Shown: positions 20,677 through 27,658 of the stretch, one piece after another | How positions within the stretch are numbered: position 1 is the first letter of the stretch | Layout: each line of letters opens with the position of its first letter | Virus record (IMG/VR): IMGVR_UViG_3300037234_000920 | Span: 1 to 27,658 of that record | Origin: a virus | Length of the DNA stretch: 27,658 bases | Strand: one strand, 5' to 3' | Notes under the pieces: generated by a model | What the model saw: the letters and a program-made list of their open reading frames with translations, nothing else | Told to the model about the DNA's origin: nothing | Database searches by the model: none | Translations under genes and position numbers: made by a program

Positions 20677-23650
20677 TTCCACCCCCTGTTCGTTGAGCTT
20701 CTGCTACGTTGTATTTATTCACTTTTTTTGCAAACGTTTTGATACCAAAATCATCAGCGATAAGCGTTCCCACGTGGAAATGATTATGAACCTCTTTCAC
20801 AACCGATGTCTGTGGCGTTGCCACTGAACCGAACGATTGCATCTTACTGAATATATTTTTTGCCAGTTCAATCGCGCCCGTTTTCATTGGTAATACTATT
20901 TCATCTTGAGATCCCTCACCAATTTGAGCAAGAACACCACGCCCCGGATCAGACCGAATGAGCGCACCTTCAGCAAGAGGAAGAGGAGTTGCAGCGGCGG
21001 TGATAAATTCAGCGGCTCCGAGAGCTCCAACCACAACCGAAAGAGGAACGTTCGCCGATGCAAGTGCAGCAGATATACCAAGAGCTGTATTAAGCGCGAT
21101 CCCGAACAGTGTTGAAGCCTTTTGACGAACAGCATTCTCTTTTTCAAGAACCTTCTTTTTTGCATCGGCTTCAGCATCGATCAACGCGAGAGCTTCAGCT
21201 TTCTCCTCTTCACTCATCAATGAATTTTCAATTGCTTCTTTACGTCGTTCTGTTTCATTGTCGATTTCGGTGGTTCGTTTGTCCAGACTATCTTTCCAAA
21301 GTCCATCGAGTTTACTCACGAAACTACCAACGGTTTGAAATACCGATTTAACATCGTCGATTCGTTCTGCTCTCACGGTATCAGAGATTCGTATCTCTTG
21401 AACCGCCGCTTCTGCAATGATACGCCGTTCACGTGCGCGGTAAAGAGCCACAAGATCGGATGTGTCCAGCCCTTTCTCATTCGCGATTCTCACCGCTTCG
21501 TTCTTCTCCCATTCGTTATCAATGATCTTCTGATCTGTATTTGCGCGAAGTCGAGCCAGATCATCGTCAAGTAAAAGAGTTTGTTCTTTCGCCAGTTGAC
21601 GCGAGATGTCTAATTGTTCTTTTGCGGTCTTTCGTTCCAGTGCGATCTTTTTGTTTTGATAAAACTCTTCAACCGCTTCTTTATCGGCTCCAAGTCGTTC
21701 CGCTTCTGCAAGAGCAAGAGCGTGTTCATTCTCAAGAATCTCCATTCTGGTAGCTGATTGTTTGAAAAGTTCAGAGGTCCATTTTTCCTCAAATTTTTTA
21801 CGCGCCTCAGCAAGAACCCGCGCCGCTTCGATCTGTTCAAGAGATCGAACCTCTGCTTGAGCCGCTGCAAGTGTTGCCGCTTCTTCTTCTTCAGCGATTT
21901 GAATGATCCGTTGTTCGGCTGCTTCTTCAGCGGCGATGGCGGCTGCTTTTGCAACTTCGATTCCTTTGAGCCATTCAACTCTGAGAGCATCACGCGCGTC
22001 TGCTTCTGCTTTTGCCAGTTCAAGAGCGCGTTCCTGTCTCTCGATTATCTCATCAAGTGCCGAACCGATACCAGGTATAAATTGTGCAAGTCTTTGGAAC
22101 TGTTTAAGCGCGGCGATTATAAACGTTTTTATTTTAATCGTGATAAAATCGAGTATTCGTATCCAAGCGAATTTTTGAGCTTCAAGGAAGAATTCCGTTT
22201 TCTCTTTTACAATATCCCAGTTTTTATAAAGAGCAATTCCCGCCGCGATCAAAAGAGCAATTGCGGTAATGATCAACCCTATTGGGTTTGTTGCCATAAC
22301 CGCGTTCAAGGTGACTTGAGCGGCGGTGAGTGCTTTGTATAATCCCACTACTGTTTTTATCAGAGGTATGAACTTTACAAATAAAAGAAGCAGTGGTCCC
22401 ATTGTTGCAAGTGCGATCACGAACGATTCAACGAAAGAACGAAGGGCGGGATGCTCTTCAAACCATTCGAACATTGCCTTGATAGCACCAGTGAGTTTTT
22501 CTATTGCGGGAATAATGTGATCTCTGATAAGGGGAAGAAGTCGTTCAGAGAGTTCGATTCCAAGATCTTCGATCCCCCGTCGAGCAAGTCCCACTTGTTC
22601 CCAGAAACTTTCGAGCTGTTTTTGTGCCACCTCTTCAGTTGCTCCACCAGCTGAGAGAAGGCTCTCTTCATACTCTCTGATTGCATCGGAGGTTCCAAGG
22701 AGTGCGCTGGTTGCATCGATAGATTTGGAAGTGAAACCGAGCATAATGAGTTCAGAACGGCGTTGTTCATCTGACATTGTACCAAGTCTACCGGTGAGAC
22801 TTTCGACAATATCAGCGATGTGATTCATTTTACCATCAGCATCGAACACGGAAACACCAGCATCGTCAAACGCTTGTTTGTTGTTCACTGCTGCCATCTG
22901 TAAATCTCTTAAAACAATATTGAGTTGACTTCCCGCATCGGCTCCTTTTGCCAAACCTTTATCGGCGTACACCTGAAGAACGGCGAGCCCCTCAGACATA
23001 TCTTTTTTGAGCAATTGAAGAGCAACGCCGGCTTTATTCGTGAGCGCTTCGGAAAACTGTTCCGCTGATGCGTTCGCGTTTTTATTTGCTTCGATAAGCA
23101 TATCAGAAACGGCAACCATATTGTTCATGTGTGTGGCGGTATCTTCTGAGGCAAGTCCCAAAGCTGATTGAGTATCGGTGAGTAAATCGGTTGCTTTTGC
23201 GAGATCAAAGTTACCCGCTTTAGCGAATGCGGCCACGTTTGAAAGAGCGGCCATTGATTTTTCAGCATCCAGACCAGCAGAAGCCAAAAAGAAATACGCT
23301 TCTGCTACTGAATCAGCCGCGATATTGTAATCTTTCGCAACTTGTCGAGCGGTATCACCCATTTTTTCGCGCATTGAATCACTGACATCATCCATAATCG
23401 CCAGTGAATTGGTCATTGCCTTGTCGAAATCAGCACCGACTTTCACCGATGCTGTTGCCAATGCCAAAAGGGGAAGGGTGAGACTCTTCGTGATCGCCGT
23501 TCCCACTTTTTTCGCATCACGACCCATTTTGTTCAGTCGCTGATTTGTTGCGCGTATATCCTTCTGAAGTTGAGTGAGAGCGGTTTTATTCGCTCCCATT
23601 CCTTCAATTACAATTGTTCCAAATAGTTCAAACAGTTTACGTCTTGACAT
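20663..23650 (-). CDS. Tail tape measure protein
   Basis: Protein of 995 residues and the longest gene here. The N-terminal part (LQKDIRATNQRLNKMGRDAK, then VGADFDKAMTNSLAIMDDVS) is the classic TP901-type tape-measure start. Hydrophobic segments near residues 405-480 (LRSFVESFVIALATMGPLLL onward) are followed by long Ala/Glu/Arg-rich coiled coil. Tape measure length sets tail length, so a long flexible siphovirus tail is expected. The start overlaps the chaperone extension gene, and AGGA lies before the ATG. Confidence 0.93.
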   Translation of the reverse strand: MSRRKLFELFGTIVIEGMGANKTALTQLQKDIRATNQRLNKMGRDAKKVGTAITKSLTLPLLALATASVKVGADFDKAMTNSLAIMDDVSDSMREKMGDTARQVAKDYNIAADSVAEAYFFLASAGLDAEKSMAALSNVAAFAKAGNFDLAKATDLLTDTQSALGLASEDTATHMNNMVAVSDMLIEANKNANASAEQFSEALTNKAGVALQLLKKDMSEGLAVLQVYADKGLAKGADAGSQLNIVLRDLQMAAVNNKQAFDDAGVSVFDADGKMNHIADIVESLTGRLGTMSDEQRRSELIMLGFTSKSIDATSALLGTSDAIREYEESLLSAGGATEEVAQKQLESFWEQVGLARRGIEDLGIELSERLLPLIRDHIIPAIEKLTGAIKAMFEWFEEHPALRSFVESFVIALATMGPLLLLFVKFIPLIKTVVGLYKALTAAQVTLNAVMATNPIGLIITAIALLIAAGIALYKNWDIVKEKTEFFLEAQKFAWIRILDFITIKIKTFIIAALKQFQRLAQFIPGIGSALDEIIERQERALELAKAEADARDALRVEWLKGIEVAKAAAIAAEEAAEQRIIQIAEEEEAATLAAAQAEVRSLEQIEAARVLAEARKKFEEKWTSELFKQSATRMEILENEHALALAEAERLGADKEAVEEFYQNKKIALERKTAKEQLDISRQLAKEQTLLLDDDLARLRANTDQKIIDNEWEKNEAVRIANEKGLDTSDLVALYRARERRIIAEAAVQEIRISDTVRAERIDDVKSVFQTVGSFVSKLDGLWKDSLDKRTTEIDNETERRKEAIENSLMSEEEKAEALALIDAEADAKKKVLEKENAVRQKASTLFGIALNTALGISAALASANVPLSVVVGALGAAEFITAAATPLPLAEGALIRSDPGRGVLAQIGEGSQDEIVLPMKTGAIELAKNIFSKMQSFGSVATPQTSVVKEVHNHFHVGTLIADDFGIKTFAKKVNKYNVAEAQRTGGGSVTA

Positions 23651-23954
23651 TATTATTCCTGTTCAGAATTTCAATAATTGATACGGCTTCTTTTACCGAC
23701 TCTTCTTTTTCGCTTTTATCAACCTTTTGCGTTTCATCACTGCCAAGACCGAACGCCTTTTGGTACTCTTTCCAACTCTTCTTATATTGTCCACTAAATC
23801 GTGCATTTTGCCATTGACCGAAAGAGACCGCTTCGAGCTGATCTCTCTTTTTTGATACCTTCCTCGAACTCAGTTCTTCAGCCAGAAAAACAAAGTCATT
23901 ACAAGGAAGATTTAGGAATTGTTTTTCCCCTCCTCCGAGGTGGAAGCGAACCAC
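23637..23954 (-). CDS. Tail assembly chaperone extension (T), by frameshift
   Basis: The ORF is open in the -1 frame relative to the upstream chaperone and overlaps its last 43 bases. Its nominal GTG start has no ribosome site, so expression by frameshifting from the upstream gene is favoured. The fusion joins at GGGGAAAAAC (23930-23921) and continues EKQFLNLPCNDFVFLAEELS, then a Q/W/K-rich part (FGQWQNARFSGQYKKSWKEY) typical of T extensions. Fusion length would be about 260 residues. In lambda-like phages, G and GT load tail tube subunits onto the tape measure. Confidence 0.75.
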   Translation of the reverse strand: MVRFHLGGGEKQFLNLPCNDFVFLAEELSSRKVSKKRDQLEAVSFGQWQNARFSGQYKKSWKEYQKAFGLGSDETQKVDKSEKEESVKEAVSIIEILNRNNNVKT

Positions 23955-24427
23955 GCTTTGAGCATTCCGATAGGCTCGTCGAACAGTTCTGTCAACTTGG
24001 AACCCAGTGATTGCATTATAAAAAAACTTTCCGCTTCAGGAGATGTCCGTATCTGGTCAATGATAACAAGCGGTGTATCAATAGGCATCTCTTTGAAATC
24101 TTCAGGAGTCACGTTGATAAGATCAGCGAAGAACGCGATCACATCTGTTTTCCCAATTGTTGATACTTTTTTCAGTATTTCAACACCAATCGCTATCACC
24201 TGTTTACTCACTGTTTCATCGTCGGTTGATGGTTTGTTTTCGTCTTTGGATTGAACGGATGAAATCAAGCGCATCACCGAATCAATATTGAGTTCTTCCG
24301 CATACAGTTCAACCAGATCACTCATTCTTATGATGTCACTCACGGTAAGCGTCCGAACTTTGATATTACGTTTTTTTCTGAGCGTTTTTAATCGTTGTGA
24401 AGCTAAATAGTTTTTAAAGAGTTGCAT
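23912..24427 (-). CDS. Tail assembly chaperone (G-like)
   Basis: Protein of 171 residues between the major tail protein and the tape measure, the standard position for G. It is acidic and helical (MSDLVELYAEELNIDSVMRL, EDFKEMPIDTPLVIIDQI), with no enzyme motif. AGGAAAAACA precedes the ATG. It ends at 23912 just after a slippery-looking G4A5C run, from which ribosomes could shift into the T extension. A terminator and a tandem repeat lie upstream, so its transcript probably comes from readthrough or an unrecognised promoter. Confidence 0.8.
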   Translation of the reverse strand: MQLFKNYLASQRLKTLRKKRNIKVRTLTVSDIIRMSDLVELYAEELNIDSVMRLISSVQSKDENKPSTDDETVSKQVIAIGVEILKKVSTIGKTDVIAFFADLINVTPEDFKEMPIDTPLVIIDQIRTSPEAESFFIMQSLGSKLTELFDEPIGMLKAWFASTSEEGKNNS

Positions 24428-24479
24428 TGTTTTTCCTGTGGTTTATTGTTTTTGAAAGAGTCTTTTGTCATGTTCTTTT

Positions 24480-24504
24480 GTAAATCCCGTAAATCCCGTA
24501 AATC
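24480..24504. repeat. Short tandem repeat GTAAATCCC, about 2.8 copies
   Basis: Two full copies and a partial third copy of GTAAATCCC, between the major tail protein terminator and the chaperone gene. The function is unknown; it could be a protein-binding array or just slippage. Confidence 0.6.
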
Positions 24505-24540
24505 AAAAGGAAAATCGAGGTTCAAAGGTTGTTTCTAAAT

Positions 24541-24572
24541 AAAAAATGCGGAACTACGTGAATAGTTCCGCA
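24541..24572 (-). terminator. Intrinsic terminator after the major tail protein
   Basis: TGCGGAACTA and its exact complement (24547-24556 with 24563-24572) form a 10-bp stem followed on the minus strand by six Ts. It lies 19 bases beyond the end of the major tail protein gene. It would make that protein more abundant than the tail genes downstream, a common arrangement. Confidence 0.85.
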
Positions 24573-24590
24573 TTAGTAAATCAATCCCGC

Positions 24591-25376
24591 TTAAATCAGC
24601 GCGAAGTTTGCGGTAACAGTAATGTCAGCGGCAACAGCTAAATCTTTACGTGGGTTATCGGTTGAAGCATCAGACCAATCAATAAACTCGTAAGTATCAT
24701 CAGCAGAAGCGTACACTTCAGCACCATCAGCGCCATCATTCACGATTTGCGAAGCTGTACCGACAATATGCCCGTTAGCCCCTGCGATGTAGTTAAGGTT
24801 ATGAGTAACTACCGGAACCTCAAGAGGGTTAAAAATAGCCCACGGTTCAGTGTCAAGATCAGCTGGATCATAATGTCCAGTAACTTCAAGAGCAAACACC
24901 GCTTCAGCATCATCCGAAGCCGCAAGTTCAAACGATCCAAGGTGAAGAGCGTTGTAAATACTGAGAGCCAAAAGCTCTTCAGTGCCACTTTTCCGCACCA
25001 CAAGAGTGATGTTATCTGAATAACTTCCTTCTTGAATTTGACAGTCACGGGTGAACTTTGTGGTGTTCCCAACGGTTTCAGTATTTGCCGATGGAAGTAA
25101 AAGAAGAAGCGTTTCATCAGTGATCTCTCCGAGATTCACCGCAAGTTTCGGAACAATACGTGTATTCCGTTGTGATCCTTTAACAGCACCAGGAGCGCCA
25201 TCGAATATCATTTCACGAACTTCTGGTTCTACCGTGAAAGTATTACCCCCAACAGTAGCACCGAGAAGTGTTACGCCGGGAAGTCCCCAATCTTTATACA
25301 CCACGCCACCATCAAGTGCGAGTCGTTTAAACGTTTCGGCTGTAATACCAGTGCTTAATTTAATCCCATCAGCCAT
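24591..25376 (-). CDS. Major tail tube protein with C-terminal InlB-type repeat
   Basis: Protein of 261 residues. Residues 1-190 form a beta-rich domain (VVYKDWGLPGVTLLGATVGG, AVKGSQRNTRIVPKLAVNLG) in the position and size range of major tail proteins. Residues about 195-261 carry a GNG/GADG-type repeat (YIAGANGHIVGTASQIV, then YEFIDWSDASTDNPRKDL). This resembles InlB B-repeats or other bacterial surface-repeat modules often added to phage tail or capsid proteins as decoration. AAGGAGG 6 bases before the ATG is the strongest ribosome site here, fitting a high-copy protein. A terminator follows directly. Confidence 0.85.
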   Translation of the reverse strand: MADGIKLSTGITAETFKRLALDGGVVYKDWGLPGVTLLGATVGGNTFTVEPEVREMIFDGAPGAVKGSQRNTRIVPKLAVNLGEITDETLLLLLPSANTETVGNTTKFTRDCQIQEGSYSDNITLVVRKSGTEELLALSIYNALHLGSFELAASDDAEAVFALEVTGHYDPADLDTEPWAIFNPLEVPVVTHNLNYIAGANGHIVGTASQIVNDGADGAEVYASADDTYEFIDWSDASTDNPRKDLAVAADITVTANFALI

Positions 25377-25391
25377 TGAAGGCCTCCTTTT

Positions 25392-25823
25392 TTATTGTAA
25401 AGTTTCTTTCATCCAACCCGAATCAGTTGCGCGGGCGCTAAATTGCGTATTGTAGTGTATATCTCTCAGATCATTTTGATTTACATACCCAAATGATCCA
25501 CGTTTAATTCTAATTTCAGAATAGTCGTCTGTTTTCATAACGGTAAAATGAAGTAAGTTCTTCACCGCTTTTGCTGCAGTGTCAGACACCGCTCTCGAAT
25601 TACTGTAATCCCAATAATCAACCGAAATGATTGCTTCTTCAATAAGGCCTGAAGGTGTCGAGTTTCCATCGATGTTCACAGAAATATAAGGCATCACCGC
25701 ATCTTCAGGAACGGGAGCGCGAAAGATAGCCGGAACGGTTGTTTCTCCACACGGGAAATCTGTCACCGTATCGGTCACTGCAGAATCAGCGCGTAAACAG
25801 TCAATGAATTCTTTGTAAAACAA
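25392..25823 (-). CDS. Tail terminator / completion protein (gpU-like)
   Basis: Protein of 143 residues in the DUF3168-like mould: CLRADSAVTDTVTDFPCGE, then PYISVNIDGNSTPSG and a strand series ending LRDIHYNTQFSARAT. These proteins cap the tail tube and join it to the head completion proteins. The start is probably TTG (25823), with GGGGA just upstream inside the end of the previous gene. Order gp10-like, this gene, major tail protein is standard. Confidence 0.75.
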   Translation of the reverse strand: MFYKEFIDCLRADSAVTDTVTDFPCGETTVPAIFRAPVPEDAVMPYISVNIDGNSTPSGLIEEAIISVDYWDYSNSRAVSDTAAKAVKNLLHFTVMKTDDYSEIRIKRGSFGYVNQNDLRDIHYNTQFSARATDSGWMKETLQ

Positions 25824-25824
25824 T

Positions 25825-26220
25825 CTATCCCCAATCCGAAAGTATATCTATCAATTTCGTTTGTGACTCTCTAAAAGCTGGCATAAAATACGGTTTACCT
25901 TCAACCACTACTTTAGCATTTGGATTCTTTGGAGATTTCCCTTTCGGCAAAACAACCAAGTGACCAAGTTCAACCAGAAGAGCGTGAAACGCCGGTGCTG
26001 CCATTCCTACCAGTGAAGCGTTTTCAAAACTGGTACTGGAAACCCCTTTTAAAAGATTCCCCTCATCAACCAAACCGAGAGCTTTTATTTTTGCACGAAC
26101 TTTTCGCTTCAGTTCGGTCTCTGCTTTTTTGAGCGCTTTCTTTTTATCTTTGTTCAGCTCTTTCTCGACATCATCGAAAAAACTGTTGAGCGTGAACGTA
26201 TTGTTCCGACGCATTGCCAT
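25825..26220 (-). CDS. HK97 gp10-like neck/tail protein
   Basis: Protein of 131 residues. A basic helical N-terminus (KDKKKALKKAETELKRKVRA) precedes GLVDEGNLLKGVSSTSF, the G.L..GNL..S motif of HK97 gp10-like proteins, then GKPYFMPAFRESQTKLIDIL. Starts on the previous stop (TAATG). The family acts at the head-tail neck. Confidence 0.85.
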   Translation of the reverse strand: MAMRRNNTFTLNSFFDDVEKELNKDKKKALKKAETELKRKVRAKIKALGLVDEGNLLKGVSSTSFENASLVGMAAPAFHALLVELGHLVVLPKGKSPKNPNAKVVVEGKPYFMPAFRESQTKLIDILSDWG

Positions 26221-26588
26221 TACGCAAGCCGTTCTTTACAGAAGATCCAGTTCACTATCCCACGTTCTTGAATATCTTCAATAGAGAGTATTTCGTAGAT
26301 CTTTCCATCAGAAACGATTCTCTGTGTTGAAACAACGGGGATTTCAGCACGCATTTTTATAACGTGAGTAACCTCAGCATTGATTGATTCTTGTTCAAAT
26401 ACCTGAAGTGATGCTTTTGGTGTGATTCCCATCCAATGAGCGTTCGGGTGAGCGTTCTCCCAGCCATCTTCAAATCCACCAGTGCCATCTTTGTCTTTAA
26501 TATTCGTCTGAATAAATCCATAGTTTCGATTTTGAGTCGAAAGTGATTTTACTGATTTCCGTTTGAGGTTGTTTCCCTGTCTTCTCAT
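26220..26588 (-). CDS. Head closure / head-tail joining protein
   Basis: Protein of 122 residues of the phage head-tail joining type. Characteristic parts are the WMGITPKASLQVFEQESINA segment, ISTQR-like RIVSDGKIYEILSIEDI and the terminal WIFCKERLA. It closes the connector after DNA packaging. Overlaps the gp6-like gene by ATGA. Confidence 0.8.
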   Translation of the reverse strand: MRRQGNNLKRKSVKSLSTQNRNYGFIQTNIKDKDGTGGFEDGWENAHPNAHWMGITPKASLQVFEQESINAEVTHVIKMRAEIPVVSTQRIVSDGKIYEILSIEDIQERGIVNWIFCKERLA

Positions 26589-27163
26589 ACTGGCTTCTCA
26601 GTATAAATACGAGTAGGTTCCAGTAAGTTGAAAAACGATTGTGGTGTCATGTCGTCTTCCACGCCTCTATTATCATCGGCAAACGATGCGAATATAATTA
26701 TCGCGTGTTTGATATCTGCAGGAACGTTTTCTGGTTCCAGTCCATATCCAGCGGTGTATCTGATTCTGATACCACCGATATCCTGAAGCGTTACCGAAGG
26801 CCACGATGCGGTACTACGAAGAAGCATTCGAGCCGGTGTATTGTCAGTGAGAACGATGAAGTCTGAAACATCCATTGGAGTTTCGTCACCGTTAACATCG
26901 GTGATAACTACGGAGTCCAAAGTCTGAACAGGTCCACGTAAAAGGCAGATTTCACCAGAAGGGAACGAATCAAGAACGATGTCCCACCCTTGAGTGATAT
27001 ACGAACGCCCCTGAAAGTCTTCAGCGGCAACGCGCCCCGCTTTCAAATACGAAGTGAGAACATCGTCCTGTTCGTTGAAAGAGATATGAACACTCTTCTT
27101 GAACAGTTCGATATCAACCGGTTCTTTCACCGGTTCTACTGTTCTTTTGATACTCCAAGCCAT
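26585..27163 (-). CDS. gp6-like head-tail connector protein
   Basis: Protein of 192 residues of the HK97 gp6/phiE125 gp8 type. N-terminal helices (LFKKSVHISFNEQDDVLTSY, then AGRVAAEDFQGRSYITQGW) are followed by a beta part and GIRIRYTAGYGLEPENVPAD, the family's typical late motif, then helix IKHAIIIFASFADD. It forms the ring below the portal. Its ATG overlaps the previous stop. Confidence 0.9.
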   Translation of the reverse strand: MAWSIKRTVEPVKEPVDIELFKKSVHISFNEQDDVLTSYLKAGRVAAEDFQGRSYITQGWDIVLDSFPSGEICLLRGPVQTLDSVVITDVNGDETPMDVSDFIVLTDNTPARMLLRSTASWPSVTLQDIGGIRIRYTAGYGLEPENVPADIKHAIIIFASFADDNRGVEDDMTPQSFFNLLEPTRIYTEKPV

Positions 27164-27609
27164 TATTTAGCCGACTCTATGGTTTCAAGAGCAGCAACAA
27201 GAGCTTTCACTACGGTCATCTCTTTAGCGATTTTTATTGAAGAAACAAATCCAGCGAATGCAGAAGCAATCCGTTCAACCTCTTCATTTTGAGCAGTCAG
27301 TTCTTTCTCTTTTTTTGCGTATGCGGAATCGAGATTGTTGAATTGATCATCGAGATCATCGTATTTTTCAGTGAGCGTTTTGATCTCTTCGTTTTTTGAA
27401 ACGATAGTTTCAGCCGCTTCGTTCAGAGCGTTGTGAATCTCTTCAGAATCAGCGTCGAGTTTTACGGGGTGAGTTTTTCCTACTTTTACCGTTCCAACAT
27501 ATCCAAGCGAAATCAGTTTTGTTGCTCTGTTATCAGACACATCAATGATATCACCTTGTGTGTGTTGTCCGGTTTGATCACTAAATGATTTTAGTACTAC
27601 GTGGTTCAT
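27163..27609 (-). CDS. Coiled-coil phage structural-region protein
   Basis: Protein of 148 residues. The N-terminal part (KSFSDQTGQHTQGDIIDVSD, then KLISLGYVGTV) is a small domain I associate with proteins between the capsid and connector genes of HK97-like phages. The rest is a long coiled coil (EEIKTLTEKYDDLDDQFNNL). ATG 27609 is chosen for AAGGAG 7 bases upstream; 10 further codons upstream are open. The function in the virion is unknown; the genes to its right should include the capsid protein. Confidence 0.7.
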   Translation of the reverse strand: MNHVVLKSFSDQTGQHTQGDIIDVSDNRATKLISLGYVGTVKVGKTHPVKLDADSEEIHNALNEAAETIVSKNEEIKTLTEKYDDLDDQFNNLDSAYAKKEKELTAQNEEVERIASAFAGFVSSIKIAKEMTVVKALVAALETIESAK

Positions 27610-27658
27610 TGCGTATCTCCTTACGATTGCGGTTTTCACGGAACGGGTGTTTTGCGGT

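Noticed and set aside
21758-22342. 194-residue plus-strand ORF inside the tape measure gene
   Set aside because: Phe/Ser/Cys-rich antisense shadow of the coiled-coil coding region; no ribosome site or context.

Overview
The window is part of a temperate, tailed (siphovirus-type) phage or prophage in an AT-rich bacterial host. The evidence is a full-length tyrosine integrase, a head-completion and tail module in HK97-like order, and an intact-looking lysis and fibre region. The large terminase, portal, protease and major capsid genes are not here; by gene order they should lie just beyond the right edge. The host cannot be named from the sequence. The virion genes are not diagnostic, and short attC-like sites in AT-rich DNA are only weak taxonomic evidence.

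Layout. (1) 1-3050: a small HTH protein with a divergent promoter, a phage-type HNH protein on the plus strand, and a minus-strand group of a winged-helix replication-type protein, two unknown genes and a small virion-like protein. (2) 3050-3470: a regulatory region with a promoter/operator palindrome and a branched RNA structure ending in a T-run. (3) 3469-8372: about a dozen small plus-strand ORFs, nearly all of unknown function, separated by 52-68 bp imperfect inverted repeats that end in GTTATG(A). This is the architecture of an integron gene-cassette array. The first spacer also holds an exact consensus parS site. (4) 8414-10912: a minus-strand block with the phage integrase and four coupled unknown genes. 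(5) 11142-12260: a second, short cassette stretch on the plus strand, closed by a strong hairpin that probably also ends a small minus-strand RNA. (6) 12388-27609: the late operon, read leftward. It runs connector, head closure, gp10-like, tail terminator, major tail protein, frameshifted tail chaperones, tape measure, distal tail, tail hub, fibre, holin-like and candidate lysin genes, and a LamG-like fibre protein. Most of these genes overlap by 1-4 bases.

The main observation is that a phage genome appears to carry two integron-like cassette arrays, both oriented against the phage genes and flanking the integrase block, with no integron integrase in the window. The simplest reading is that a host integron integrase supplied the cassettes in trans. 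The cassette ORFs include an ASCH-domain protein, several small zinc-ribbon proteins and an exported, lipoprotein-like protein. Such genes could be accessory functions for the lysogen or for phage-host conflict, but nothing in the sequence proves a role.
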